A stretch of 8,466 nucleotides of DNA from Oscillospiraceae bacterium (GTDB taxonomy: Bacteria > Bacillota > Clostridia > Oscillospirales > Ruminococcaceae), in NCBI GenBank assembly GCA_017394565.1, contig JAFPXW010000225.1, positions 1-8,466 on the forward strand, read 5' to 3'. The stretch's first letter is position 1, and the number at the start of each line of letters is the position of its first letter. The translations under genes were made by a program, and so were the position numbers. Below are positions 1 through 6,433 of this stretch, one piece after another. The notes beneath the pieces were generated by a model that did no database searches, had not been told where the DNA came from, and saw only the letters and a list, made by a program, of their open reading frames with translations.

Positions 1-2
1 CA

Positions 3-86
3 GAAACTGCCGAAGATGATGCTTTTTCTGAACTCCTGCACCAGAAAAGCAAGGGAGATGCAGAGGAGAAAGTTCGTAGTGCGTAG
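3..86 (+). CDS. 3' end of an unidentified upstream gene (partial)
   Basis: An open frame enters from the left edge and stops at TAG 84-86, giving 27 residues that begin ETAEDDAFSELLHQ and end EEKVRSA. The composition (acidic, then basic, helix-prone) looks like a normal soluble protein tail. The other forward frames give either an early stop or an implausible Arg/Val/Trp-rich peptide. The last codons (GTT CGT AGT GCG TAG) lie inside the short tandem repeat starting at 72, so the repeat seems to supply the final residues and the stop. Too little is visible to name a family or function. The gene has the same orientation as malQ, but about 390 bases of repeats and a new promoter separate them, so it is probably a different transcription unit. 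Confidence 0.45.
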   Translation, partial: ETAEDDAFSELLHQKSKGDAEEKVRSA

Positions 87-103
87 TTCGTGGTTCGTAG
101 TTG
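72..103. repeat. Short degenerate tandem repeat, unit GTTCGTAG
   Basis: The stretch reads as imperfect tandem units: GTTCGTAGT, GCGTA, GTTCGTG, GTTCGTAGTT. It overlaps the stop codon of the upstream gene. No protein-coding or RNA role is evident. It looks like slippage-type short repeat DNA. Confidence 0.6.
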
Positions 104-198
104 TGGTGTCCCCATTAAAAATAGAAAAAATAGCCCCCTCCCTTGGCAATGCCAACAACTTTAGAAAGAAAGTGGGTGCAGGGGGCGCAGCCCCCTGC

Positions 199-226
199 AA
201 AAAAAGCCCCCTCCTTGGGGAGGGGG
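199..226 (-). terminator. Probable minus-strand intrinsic terminator inside the repeat
   Basis: Read on the minus strand, CCCCCTCC (226-219), loop CCAA, then GGAGGGGG (214-207) form an 8-base GC stem, followed by C and seven T's (205-199). That is the layout of a Rho-independent terminator. No minus-strand gene is visible to its right, so it would stop antisense or read-through transcription. The right-hand repeat copy lacks the T run. Confidence 0.4.
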
Positions 227-240
227 TTGGGGGTGGGGGG
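217..240 (+). other. G-quadruplex-type G tract
   Basis: Four G runs of 4, 5, 5 and 6 bases (217-220, 222-226, 229-233, 235-240) are separated by A, TT and T. This fits the standard intramolecular G-quadruplex pattern with very short loops. The first two runs also belong to the CCCCCTCC/GGAGGGGG hairpin, so the two structures would compete. It lies about 140 bases upstream of the malQ promoter, on the non-template strand for malQ. Confidence 0.5.
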
Positions 241-280
241 AAAGAAACGCGCCTGTTCAATTTGCTAAGTTGTTAGCATT

Positions 281-319
281 GGCTGGGGGTGGGGCGGCGC
301 GAAGCGCCCTCCCTCCCTT
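281..319. repeat. Partial repeat block with GC hairpin
   Basis: GGCTGGGGGTGGGG (281-294) matches 225-238 of the left repeat at 13 of 14 bases. It is followed by a perfect hairpin, GGCGC (296-300), GAA, GCGCC (304-308), and a CT-rich arm (309-319) that can partly pair back to the G-rich arm. The hairpin contains GCGAAGC (299-305), which also occurs in the right-hand repeat at 8318-8324. It looks like a degraded or rearranged fragment of the same repeat family. Confidence 0.5.
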
Positions 320-323
320 GTGG

Positions 324-344
324 CTCTGTACAGTTTACACAGAG
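324..344. promoter_or_regulatory. Inverted repeat upstream of the malQ promoter
   Basis: CTCTGT (324-329) and ACAGAG (339-344) are perfect inverted arms nine bases apart. CTGTACAG (326-333) is itself palindromic. The site lies 38-58 bases upstream of the proposed -35 box and outside the GC-rich repeat, where an activator or repressor could bind. It does not match a CcpA cre site, and no regulator can be assigned. Confidence 0.25.
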
Positions 345-381
345 GAGATTGCATCAAATCGCCAAAATTCATGAAAACATC

Positions 382-410
382 TTGTATAACTGTGCAAAGT
401 GTGCTATAAT
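382..410 (+). promoter_or_regulatory. Sigma-A type promoter with extended -10 for malQ
   Basis: TATAAT at 405-410 is a perfect -10 box, preceded by TGC (402-404), giving an extended -10. A weak -35, TTGTAT (382-387), sits exactly 17 bases upstream. The surroundings are AT-rich compared with the GC-rich repeats and genes. Transcription would start near 417, giving a leader of about 60 bases. It is the only convincing promoter seen in front of the five genes. Confidence 0.7.
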
Positions 411-427
411 ATATTTTAAGTGTAAGC

Positions 428-447
428 AGGGGACAACGAATTCCCCT
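428..447 (+). promoter_or_regulatory. Small leader hairpin before malQ
   Basis: AGGGGA (428-433) and TCCCCT (442-447) can form a six-pair stem with an eight-base loop in the malQ leader, 14 bases before the ribosome binding site. No T run follows, so it is not a terminator. It may protect the 5' end of the message, or be incidental. Confidence 0.3.
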
Positions 448-461
448 GAATCCAAGTCAAC

Positions 462-467
462 AGGAGG
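462..467 (+). promoter_or_regulatory. Ribosome binding site that fixes the malQ start
   Basis: AGGAGG lies ten bases before ATG 478. The open frame extends upstream to 289, but that part covers the promoter and leader and has no homology-like content. This site therefore decides the start. Confidence 0.85.
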
Positions 468-477
468 CGGCAAACCT

Positions 478-2514
478 ATGAGAAAAAGCGGAATTCTGCT
501 GCATATATCGAGCCTTCCGTCCCGTTACGGCATTGGTCGGATGGGCAGGGCGGCTTATGACTTCGTGGACTTTCTGCACATGAGCGAAACAGCGTACTGG
601 CAGATCCTTCCCCTTTCCCCGACAAGCTACGGCGATTCCCCGTACCAGAGTTTTTCTGTTTACGCAGGAAACCCCTATTTCATCGACTTTGCGACACTCG
701 AAGAGCAGGGACTCCTCCAGCATGAGGAATACGCCACCAAACTCTGGCAGCGCGATCCCGACAGCATCGACTACGAGCTGCTCTACCGCACCAATATCGC
801 AGTCCTGCGCAGGGCGTTCCGGCATTTCAAGGAAAAGCCCCTGCGCGGCTACAATACCTTTAAAAAGAACAACGCATTCTGGCTGCCGGATTACGCGCTC
901 TTTATGGCGCTCAAGGCAGAGCACGACGGCAAGTCCTGGGATACCTGGGAAACACCCCTCGCGATGCGCCAGCCCGATGCCATTGAGGAGGCAAAAACAC
1001 GCCTTGCCGACGAGATCGAGCTGCACTGCTTCATCCAGTTCATTTTCGCCCAGCAGTGGAGCGCCCTGAAGCAGTACGCGAGCGACAATCAGGTGCAGAT
1101 CATCGGCGATATGCCGATCTATGTCGCATACGACAGCGCCGATGTCTGGTGCCATCCGGAGCTGTTCGCACTCGATGCCGACCGCAAGCCCGTCGAGGTG
1201 GCAGGCTGTCCGCCTGATCCGTTCTCGCCGACCGGTCAGCTCTGGGGCAATCCCCTCTATGACTGGGCGTACCACAAGAAAACCGGCTACAAATGGTGGA
1301 TCCAGCGGCTCCAGTATGCCGCGAAGCTTTACGATGTCATCCGCATCGACCATTTCCGCGGCTTCGAGAGCTACTATACCATCCCCTACGGCAACGAGGA
1401 CGCCGTCAAGGGGCAGTGGCGCAAGGGCCCGAACAAGCAGCTGTTCCAGGCCGTTCAGAAGGAACTCGGCGACCTCCATATCATCGCGGAGGATCTCGGC
1501 TTCATCACGCCGGAGGTGCGCAAAATGCTCGATGCACTGGGCTATCCGGGCATGAAGGTCTTGCAGTTCGGATTCGATTCCGATCCGGACAACGAGCATC
1601 TGCCGCATACTTTCCGGACACCGCACTGCATCGCCTACACCGGCACACACGACAACATGACGCTCAAGGGCTGGCTGGCGGCTTCCGATAAGAAAACCGT
1701 CAAGTACGCCAAGAATTACCTGCGCTGCAAGAAGCAGCAGATCCCGGATGAGATGGTCGCTGCCTGCTGGCAGAGCATCGCGGAAGTTGCCGTGGCACAG
1801 ATGCAGGATTTCCTCCATTCGGAGAAGAACGGGCGTATGAATACCCCGTCCGTCCTCGGCGGAAACTGGATGTTCCGGACACATTCCGACCAGTTCACAC
1901 CGGAACTCGCCAAGGCGATCCGCAAACTCAACCGCACCTACGGCAGAGCCGTGCAGCCGCCGGCACCAGAGGTCATCAAGCCCGAACCGAAGCCCGATCC
2001 GGACGAAACGAACAAGCCCAGGCGCCCCTATCGCCGCAAGCGCAACGAACCCCCGGCACAGCCGACCGTGACCGCACAGGAGGCAGCTCCGGCAGAAGCT
2101 TCCGCCATTGCCGCAGAACCGGCACAAGCGCCGGAAACCCAGCCTGCCGAGAAGCCAAAGCGTTCTAACAATCGCCGGAAGAACGCACCCAAGCCGAACA
2201 CTTCCCCCAGGACGGAGGAACCGGCAGAGCAGAGCGCTTCCGCAGAAACACCGGAAACCCCTGCCGTGACAGAAACGCCGGCAGAAGAAACGCCCAAGCG
2301 CCGCTACACCCGCCGCAAGAAACCGGCAGAACCGGAAACGGCGGCAGAACAGTCGGCATCGGCGGCTGAAACACCGGCAGAAAATGCCGCACCTGCGGAA
2401 AAGCCGAAGCGCACCTACACCAGACGCAAGACCGCACAGTCCAAAACAACCGAAAACAAGCCCAAACGTACCTATACCAGAAGAAAGAAGAATGAACCTA
2501 CGGAGGAAGTGTAA
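478..2514 (+). CDS. malQ: 4-alpha-glucanotransferase (amylomaltase, GH77) with repetitive C-terminal tail
   Basis: This 678-residue cytoplasmic enzyme transfers alpha-1,4-glucan segments between maltodextrins, releasing glucose and making longer chains for phosphorylase. Residues 1-491 are a full GH77 core, about the family's usual 500 residues. The opening MRKSGILLHISSLPSRYGIG and the motif GDSPYQSFS are typical. The three catalytic acids are present: nucleophile D291 in RIDHFRGF, acid/base E338 in AEDLG, and D392 in GTHDN. Residues 492-678 are an unusual Pro/Ala/Glu-rich tail with five basic blocks (513-522, 559-568, 605-614, 642-651, 661-670), the last two identical (KPKRTYTRRK). Bacterial MalQ proteins normally end at the core, so this tail is an accretion of unknown role; binding to glycogen, nucleic acid or a partner is possible. 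The gene is three bases ahead of glgP, and its end carries the glgP ribosome binding site. Confidence 0.95.
   Translation: MRKSGILLHISSLPSRYGIGRMGRAAYDFVDFLHMSETAYWQILPLSPTSYGDSPYQSFSVYAGNPYFIDFATLEEQGLLQHEEYATKLWQRDPDSIDYELLYRTNIAVLRRAFRHFKEKPLRGYNTFKKNNAFWLPDYALFMALKAEHDGKSWDTWETPLAMRQPDAIEEAKTRLADEIELHCFIQFIFAQQWSALKQYASDNQVQIIGDMPIYVAYDSADVWCHPELFALDADRKPVEVAGCPPDPFSPTGQLWGNPLYDWAYHKKTGYKWWIQRLQYAAKLYDVIRIDHFRGFESYYTIPYGNEDAVKGQWRKGPNKQLFQAVQKELGDLHIIAEDLGFITPEVRKMLDALGYPGMKVLQFGFDSDPDNEHLPHTFRTPHCIAYTGTHDNMTLKGWLAASDKKTVKYAKNYLRCKKQQIPDEMVAACWQSIAEVAVAQMQDFLHSEKNGRMNTPSVLGGNWMFRTHSDQFTPELAKAIRKLNRTYGRAVQPPAPEVIKPEPKPDPDETNKPRRPYRRKRNEPPAQPTVTAQEAAPAEASAIAAEPAQAPETQPAEKPKRSNNRRKNAPKPNTSPRTEEPAEQSASAETPETPAVTETPAEETPKRRYTRRKKPAEPETAAEQSASAAETPAENAAPAEKPKRTYTRRKTAQSKTTENKPKRTYTRRKKNEPTEEV
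2502..2506 (+). promoter_or_regulatory. glgP ribosome binding site inside the end of malQ
   Basis: GGAGG in the last malQ codons is 11 bases before ATG 2518 and 14 before the in-frame ATG 2521. This favours 2518 as the start and implies translational coupling of glgP to malQ. Confidence 0.7.
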
Positions 2515-2517
2515 ACG

Positions 2518-4914
2518 ATGATGAATTATACCAAGGACACGTTCCTGAACTACCTGAAAGGCACGCTCGACAAGGACGCATCCGCGCTCACACCGCAGGA
2601 ACTCCACAATGCCGTCGGCGAGATGGTCATGACACTCATGCAGGAGGACTGGGAGGATTCCAGAAATGCCCATGCATCGGGCAGACGGGCTTACTACCTC
2701 TCGATGGAGTTCCTGATGGGACGCAGTATCTTCAATAATCTCCTGTGCCTGGGCATTTACGACGAGATGGAGGCGGCACTGAATGAACTCGGCACGTCCC
2801 TGTCCGTCATGGAGGAAATTGAGGACGCCGCACTCGGCAACGGCGGTCTGGGCAGACTGGCGGCTTGCTTCCTCGATTCGGCGGCAACGCTCGACCTGCC
2901 GCTGGACGGCTATGGCATCCGCTATAAATACGGTCTGTTCAAGCAGGAAATTCGCGACGGTTTCCAGTGTGAGACTGCGGACGACTGGACACGTTTCGGC
3001 GATGCATGGAGCGTTCGCCGCGACGATGAGATGCAGCTCGTCCGGTTCAGCAACATGACCGTCAAGGCCATTCCCTACGATATGCCGGTCATCGGCTACG
3101 GCACGAAGAATATCGGTACCCTGCGTCTGTGGCAGGCAGAACCCGTCAAGGAGTTCGATTTCCACACGTTCAATGACCAGAAGTACCTCGAAGCGTGCGC
3201 AGAGCAGATCTATGCGGAGAACATCTCGCGCTGCCTGTACCCGAACGACGACACCAACGAGGGCAAGAAGCTCCGGCTCCAGCAGCAGTATTTCTTCTGC
3301 TCGGCATCCCTGCAGGACATCCTGAAGGATCTGCCGGACTACCTCGCCAACGGCGGCGACATCAACGTCTACTGTGACGAACTCGCCGAAAGCACTGCCA
3401 TCCAGCTCAATGACACCCATCCGGTCATTTCCGTACCGGAGCTGATGCGTCTGCTCATGGACAAGGGTGCGACATTCGAGAAAGCCCTCGAAACCGCGAA
3501 GAAGATCTTCCGCTACACCAATCACACCATCATGGCGGAAGCCCTCGAAAAGTGGTGGGCTCCCCTCATCGAGGAGCTGCTGCCGGAAGTGTACCAGATC
3601 ATCGTCCGTCTGAACGAAGCCCTCATCGCAGAGCTTTACCGGAAGGGTGCGACGAAGGACGAGATCAAAGATATGCGCATCCTGAAGGACGGCATGGTGC
3701 ATATGGCACACATTGCCATCTTCATGGGCAGTTTTGTCAACGGCGTTGCCGAGATCCACACGCAGATCCTCAAGAATACGGCGCTTGCGAACTGGTACAA
3801 GTTCTATCCGGAGCGTTTCCAGAACAAGACCAACGGCATCACGCAGAGAAGATGGCTTGCCCTGTGCAACCGCGAACTGTCCGCACTCCTCACGGAACTG
3901 CTGGGTTCTTCCGACTGGATGACCGACCTGTCCAAGCTCGAAGCCCTCGACAAATATGCCGATTCCGAGGCTGTCATGAAGCGCTTCATGGACATCAAGT
4001 CCGCCAAGAAGCGCCAGCTCACGGCATTCATGGAACAGCACGAGGGTGAGCGCTATGTAGAGATCCCGGAGGATGCGGTATTCGACATCCAGATCAAGCG
4101 CCTGCACGAATACAAGCGCCAGCTTCTGAATGCGTTCTCCATCCTGTACCTCTACAACGGCATCAAGGACGGCAGTATCGACGCATCCAAGCTCCCGACC
4201 GTGGCATTCATTTTCGGTGCGAAGGCAGCCCCCGGCTACAAGCGTGCGAAAGCCATCATCAAGTATATCAACGCCATCGCGGAGCTGATTGACGCCGATC
4301 CGGAGGTCTCCGACAAGATCAAGGTGTTCTTTGTGTCGGATTATAATGTATCCTACGCCGAGAAACTGGTCGCTGCCGCCGACATCTCCGAGCAGATCTC
4401 CACCGCCGGCACGGAGGCATCCGGTACGGGCAATATGAAACTGATGCTCAACGGCGCTGTGACCTTGGGTACCTTCGACGGTGCGAATGTCGAGATCGTG
4501 CAGGAGGCCGGCGAGGAGAACAACTATATCTTCGGCGCAAGAGTCGAGGAACTGGCAGACATCTGGGAGGACTACGATCCGCGCCGCATCCTTGCCGAAA
4601 ACGACAGGATCCGCAAGGTCGTACAGACGCTCATGGACGGCACATTCGGACAGAATGAGGACATCCGCGAGCTTTACGATGCCCTGACCGAGGGCGCAAG
4701 CTGGCACGTTCCGGATCACTACTACGTTCTGGGCGACCTGCAAAGCTACTGCGACAAGAAACTCGAAGCCCTGTGCGATTACAAGGCAGACCGCATGGCA
4801 TTCGCCAAGAAGCAGTGGCACAACATCTGCCACGCCGGAAAATTCAGCTCCGACCGCACCATCGCCCAGTATGCGGAGGAGATCTGGCAGATCAAGCCGG
4901 TACAGTTTGACTGA
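2518..4914 (+). CDS. glgP: Glycogen/maltodextrin phosphorylase (GT35)
   Basis: A 798-residue PLP enzyme that splits terminal alpha-1,4 linkages of glycogen or maltodextrin with phosphate, giving glucose-1-phosphate. The length matches bacterial GlgP/MalP (about 800); the N-terminal regulatory extension of animal enzymes is absent. Visible family motifs: LGNGGLGRLAACFLDS (106-121), LNDTHP (297-302), YTNHT (333-337, with H336), KRLHEYKRQ (527-535, with the phosphate-contacting R528 and K533), FGAKAAPGYKRAK (566-578), and the PLP site EASGTGNMK (633-641) with Schiff-base lysine K641, followed by NGAVTLGTFDGANVE. No truncation or frameshift is seen. Whether glycogen or maltodextrin is preferred cannot be decided from sequence; pairing with malQ resembles the malPQ arrangement, so malP is an alternative symbol. 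It shares the malQ reading frame, separated by a single stop and one codon. Confidence 0.96.
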   Translation: MMNYTKDTFLNYLKGTLDKDASALTPQELHNAVGEMVMTLMQEDWEDSRNAHASGRRAYYLSMEFLMGRSIFNNLLCLGIYDEMEAALNELGTSLSVMEEIEDAALGNGGLGRLAACFLDSAATLDLPLDGYGIRYKYGLFKQEIRDGFQCETADDWTRFGDAWSVRRDDEMQLVRFSNMTVKAIPYDMPVIGYGTKNIGTLRLWQAEPVKEFDFHTFNDQKYLEACAEQIYAENISRCLYPNDDTNEGKKLRLQQQYFFCSASLQDILKDLPDYLANGGDINVYCDELAESTAIQLNDTHPVISVPELMRLLMDKGATFEKALETAKKIFRYTNHTIMAEALEKWWAPLIEELLPEVYQIIVRLNEALIAELYRKGATKDEIKDMRILKDGMVHMAHIAIFMGSFVNGVAEIHTQILKNTALANWYKFYPERFQNKTNGITQRRWLALCNRELSALLTELLGSSDWMTDLSKLEALDKYADSEAVMKRFMDIKSAKKRQLTAFMEQHEGERYVEIPEDAVFDIQIKRLHEYKRQLLNAFSILYLYNGIKDGSIDASKLPTVAFIFGAKAAPGYKRAKAIIKYINAIAELIDADPEVSDKIKVFFVSDYNVSYAEKLVAAADISEQISTAGTEASGTGNMKLMLNGAVTLGTFDGANVEIVQEAGEENNYIFGARVEELADIWEDYDPRRILAENDRIRKVVQTLMDGTFGQNEDIRELYDALTEGASWHVPDHYYVLGDLQSYCDKKLEALCDYKADRMAFAKKQWHNICHAGKFSSDRTIAQYAEEIWQIKPVQFD

Positions 4915-4935
4915 TCCGGTGCAAGCTGCCGGATC
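4913..4935 (+). promoter_or_regulatory. Hairpin at the glgP stop codon
   Basis: GATCCGG (4913-4919), overlapping the glgP TGA, pairs perfectly with CCGGATC (4929-4935) across a nine-base loop. It is followed by GGCAGC and six A's, not T's, so it is not a plus-strand intrinsic terminator. It could mark an RNA-processing or stability boundary between the glucan genes and the NAD genes, or partly reduce read-through. Confidence 0.45.
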
Positions 4936-4964
4936 GGCAGCAAAAAAGGAGAGAATTTAAAATC

Positions 4965-6431
4965 ATGAACTATGACATTATCATCGCCGGAGCAGGTGCT
5001 GCCGGACTGTATGCAGCCATCAATCTGCCGCGTGATGCGAAGATCCTACTGCTGACAAAACGTGAACTCGGACTCTGCAATACGGCCCTTGCACAGGGCG
5101 GTATCGCCGGTGTCTACAATTCGCCGGAGGACAAGACCTCCCTGCATGAGAACGATACCTACATCGCCGGCGGTTTCCAGAATAACCACAAGACCGTGCA
5201 TATGCTCGTCGAGGAAGCAGCACAGGACATCGGCCGCATCATCGAGCTTGGTGTCGATTTCGACAAGCAGGAGGACGGCGACTATCACCGTACCCTGGAG
5301 GGCGGTCACAGCCGCCGCCGCATCTTCCACCACAAGGATGCCACAGGCCGCGAGATCGCCGAAAAGCTCCTCGCTTACGTCCAGACGCTTAACAACGTGG
5401 AAATCCGCGAGAATACGCTCCTTTGCGATGTGAAGAAAACCAAGACCGGCTTTGCCGCACTCATCCAGCATGAGGATGCCTACGAAACGGTCAATTCCCA
5501 TTTCTTCATCATGGCGACCGGCGGCATCGGCAGAGTGTACGAATTCACGACCAATTCCGCCATCGCGACCGGCGACGGCATCATGTTCGCTTACAATATG
5601 GGTGCGATGATCCGCGGACTGTCGCTCATTCAGTTCCACCCGACGGCATTCAATAACCGCCACACCCGTGAGTGCTTCCTGATTTCCGAGGCAGTCCGCG
5701 GCGAGGGCGCATACCTCCTCAACTGCGACGGCGAGCGCTTTATGCAGCGCTACGACGACCGTCTGGAGCTTGCACCGCGCGACGTGGTTTCCAATGCCAT
5801 CGTGCTGGAGAGCAGACGCACCAGTTCGGATGAGTTTTATCTCGATATTTCGCACAAGGATCCGGAGGAGGTCAAGAACCGCTTCCCGATGATCTACCGC
5901 AATCTCCTCGAACAGGGCTATGATATGACGAAAGACCGCATCCCGATCTATCCGTGCCAGCACTACCTGATGGGCGGCATCCAGGTCGATGCGCACTCCC
6001 GCACCCGTGTGCCGGGACTGTATGCGTGCGGTGAATGCTCCAATACCGGCGTTCACGGCAACAACCGTCTGGCTTCCAATTCCCTGCTCGAAGCGCTCGT
6101 ATTCTCCCGTCATGCCGCAGAGGACATCACCAAGAAAATGGCGCACCTCGCCGAAAAACGCTTCGAGGAAGTGCCGTTCGACCTGCACGAGGGCGCAGAG
6201 CCGGTTCCGCACGGCGTGAGAACCCAGCTCCGCCATATCCTGCAGGAGAGCTATTTCGTCCGTCCGAATGCGCAGAAGATCCAGGAGAATTTTTCCAAGG
6301 TCTGCGACCTGCTGCACGAGCTGGAGGACGGAAGATACAAGATCAATTCCGACTATGTGGAAGCACGTTCCACGGCGACCATCGCCTTCCTCATCCTGAA
6401 TGAAGCACTGGTCGAGGAGAAAGGAGAATAA
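4965..6431 (+). CDS. nadB: L-aspartate oxidase
   Basis: A 488-residue FAD flavoenzyme that oxidises L-aspartate to iminoaspartate, the first step of de novo NAD synthesis; the unstable product passes to NadA. The FAD-binding fold opens with GAGAAG (9-14). Family motifs are intact: LAQGGIAG, LEGGHSRRRIFHH (E112, H115), QFHPTAF, RGEGAYLLN, LAPRD (R272), HYLMGG (H333) and NNRLASNSLLEAL (R368). These match the substrate and catalytic residues of characterised L-aspartate oxidases rather than the related succinate dehydrogenase/fumarate reductase subunits. The protein is roughly 40-50 residues shorter than the E. coli and Bacillus enzymes, mainly in the C-terminal helical part. The start follows AAGGAGA (4946-4952). 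It lies two bases ahead of nadC. No niacin-responsive operator was recognised upstream. Confidence 0.94.
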   Translation: MNYDIIIAGAGAAGLYAAINLPRDAKILLLTKRELGLCNTALAQGGIAGVYNSPEDKTSLHENDTYIAGGFQNNHKTVHMLVEEAAQDIGRIIELGVDFDKQEDGDYHRTLEGGHSRRRIFHHKDATGREIAEKLLAYVQTLNNVEIRENTLLCDVKKTKTGFAALIQHEDAYETVNSHFFIMATGGIGRVYEFTTNSAIATGDGIMFAYNMGAMIRGLSLIQFHPTAFNNRHTRECFLISEAVRGEGAYLLNCDGERFMQRYDDRLELAPRDVVSNAIVLESRRTSSDEFYLDISHKDPEEVKNRFPMIYRNLLEQGYDMTKDRIPIYPCQHYLMGGIQVDAHSRTRVPGLYACGECSNTGVHGNNRLASNSLLEALVFSRHAAEDITKKMAHLAEKRFEEVPFDLHEGAEPVPHGVRTQLRHILQESYFVRPNAQKIQENFSKVCDLLHELEDGRYKINSDYVEARSTATIAFLILNEALVEEKGE

Positions 6432-6433
6432 CC

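Larger units (their letters stand above)
131..255. repeat. Mosaic intergenic hairpin repeat, left copy
   Basis: Three blocks reappear in the same order and orientation at the right end of the window. Block A is a 21-base core at 148-168 (starts AATGCCAACAAC), identical to 8248-8268. Block C is AGCCCCCTCCTTGGGGA at 205-221, identical to 8364-8380. Block D at 221-255 matches 8432-8466 with two mismatches and contains AGGGGGTTGGGGGTGGGGGG. Between A and C this copy has a hairpin with a 10-base stem, TGCAGGGGGC (177-186) and GCCCCCTGCA (190-199). A second hairpin pairs CCCCCTCC (207-214) with GGAGGGGG (219-226). The element appears non-coding and is probably a dispersed family in this genome, but only two copies can be seen here. 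Confidence 0.8.

Noticed and set aside
131..255. CRISPR array or insertion sequence at the repeats
   Set aside because: There is no regular repeat-spacer pattern, no transposase frame, and no clear target-site duplication; the two copies are 8 kb apart with different internal modules.
16..276. 86-codon open frame on the plus strand
   Set aside because: It has no ribosome binding site, runs through the tandem repeat and the mosaic repeat, and its Gly/Arg-rich product only reflects the G-rich repeat.
289..477. Upstream extension of malQ giving a 741-residue protein
   Set aside because: The extra 63 codons cover the promoter and leader, do not resemble GH77 N-termini, and AGGAGG at 462-467 clearly serves ATG 478, after which the canonical sequence begins at once.
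411..477. Riboswitch or attenuator in the malQ leader
   Set aside because: The leader is only about 60 bases with one short hairpin and no terminator-type alternative fold.
2014..2490. AT-hook DNA-binding motifs in the MalQ tail
   Set aside because: The basic blocks lack the central GRP core that defines AT-hooks. Nucleic-acid binding remains possible but cannot be assigned to that family.
4913..4947. Intrinsic terminator between glgP and nadB
   Set aside because: The stem is followed by GGCAGC and an A run on the plus strand, not a T run, so termination of the operon transcript here is unlikely.
5046..6317. 423-codon antisense frame over nadB, and similar ones over nadC and the lipoprotein gene
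   Set aside because: They are in codon register with well-supported sense genes and explained by the missing TTA/CTA/TCA codons; no family motif appears in them.
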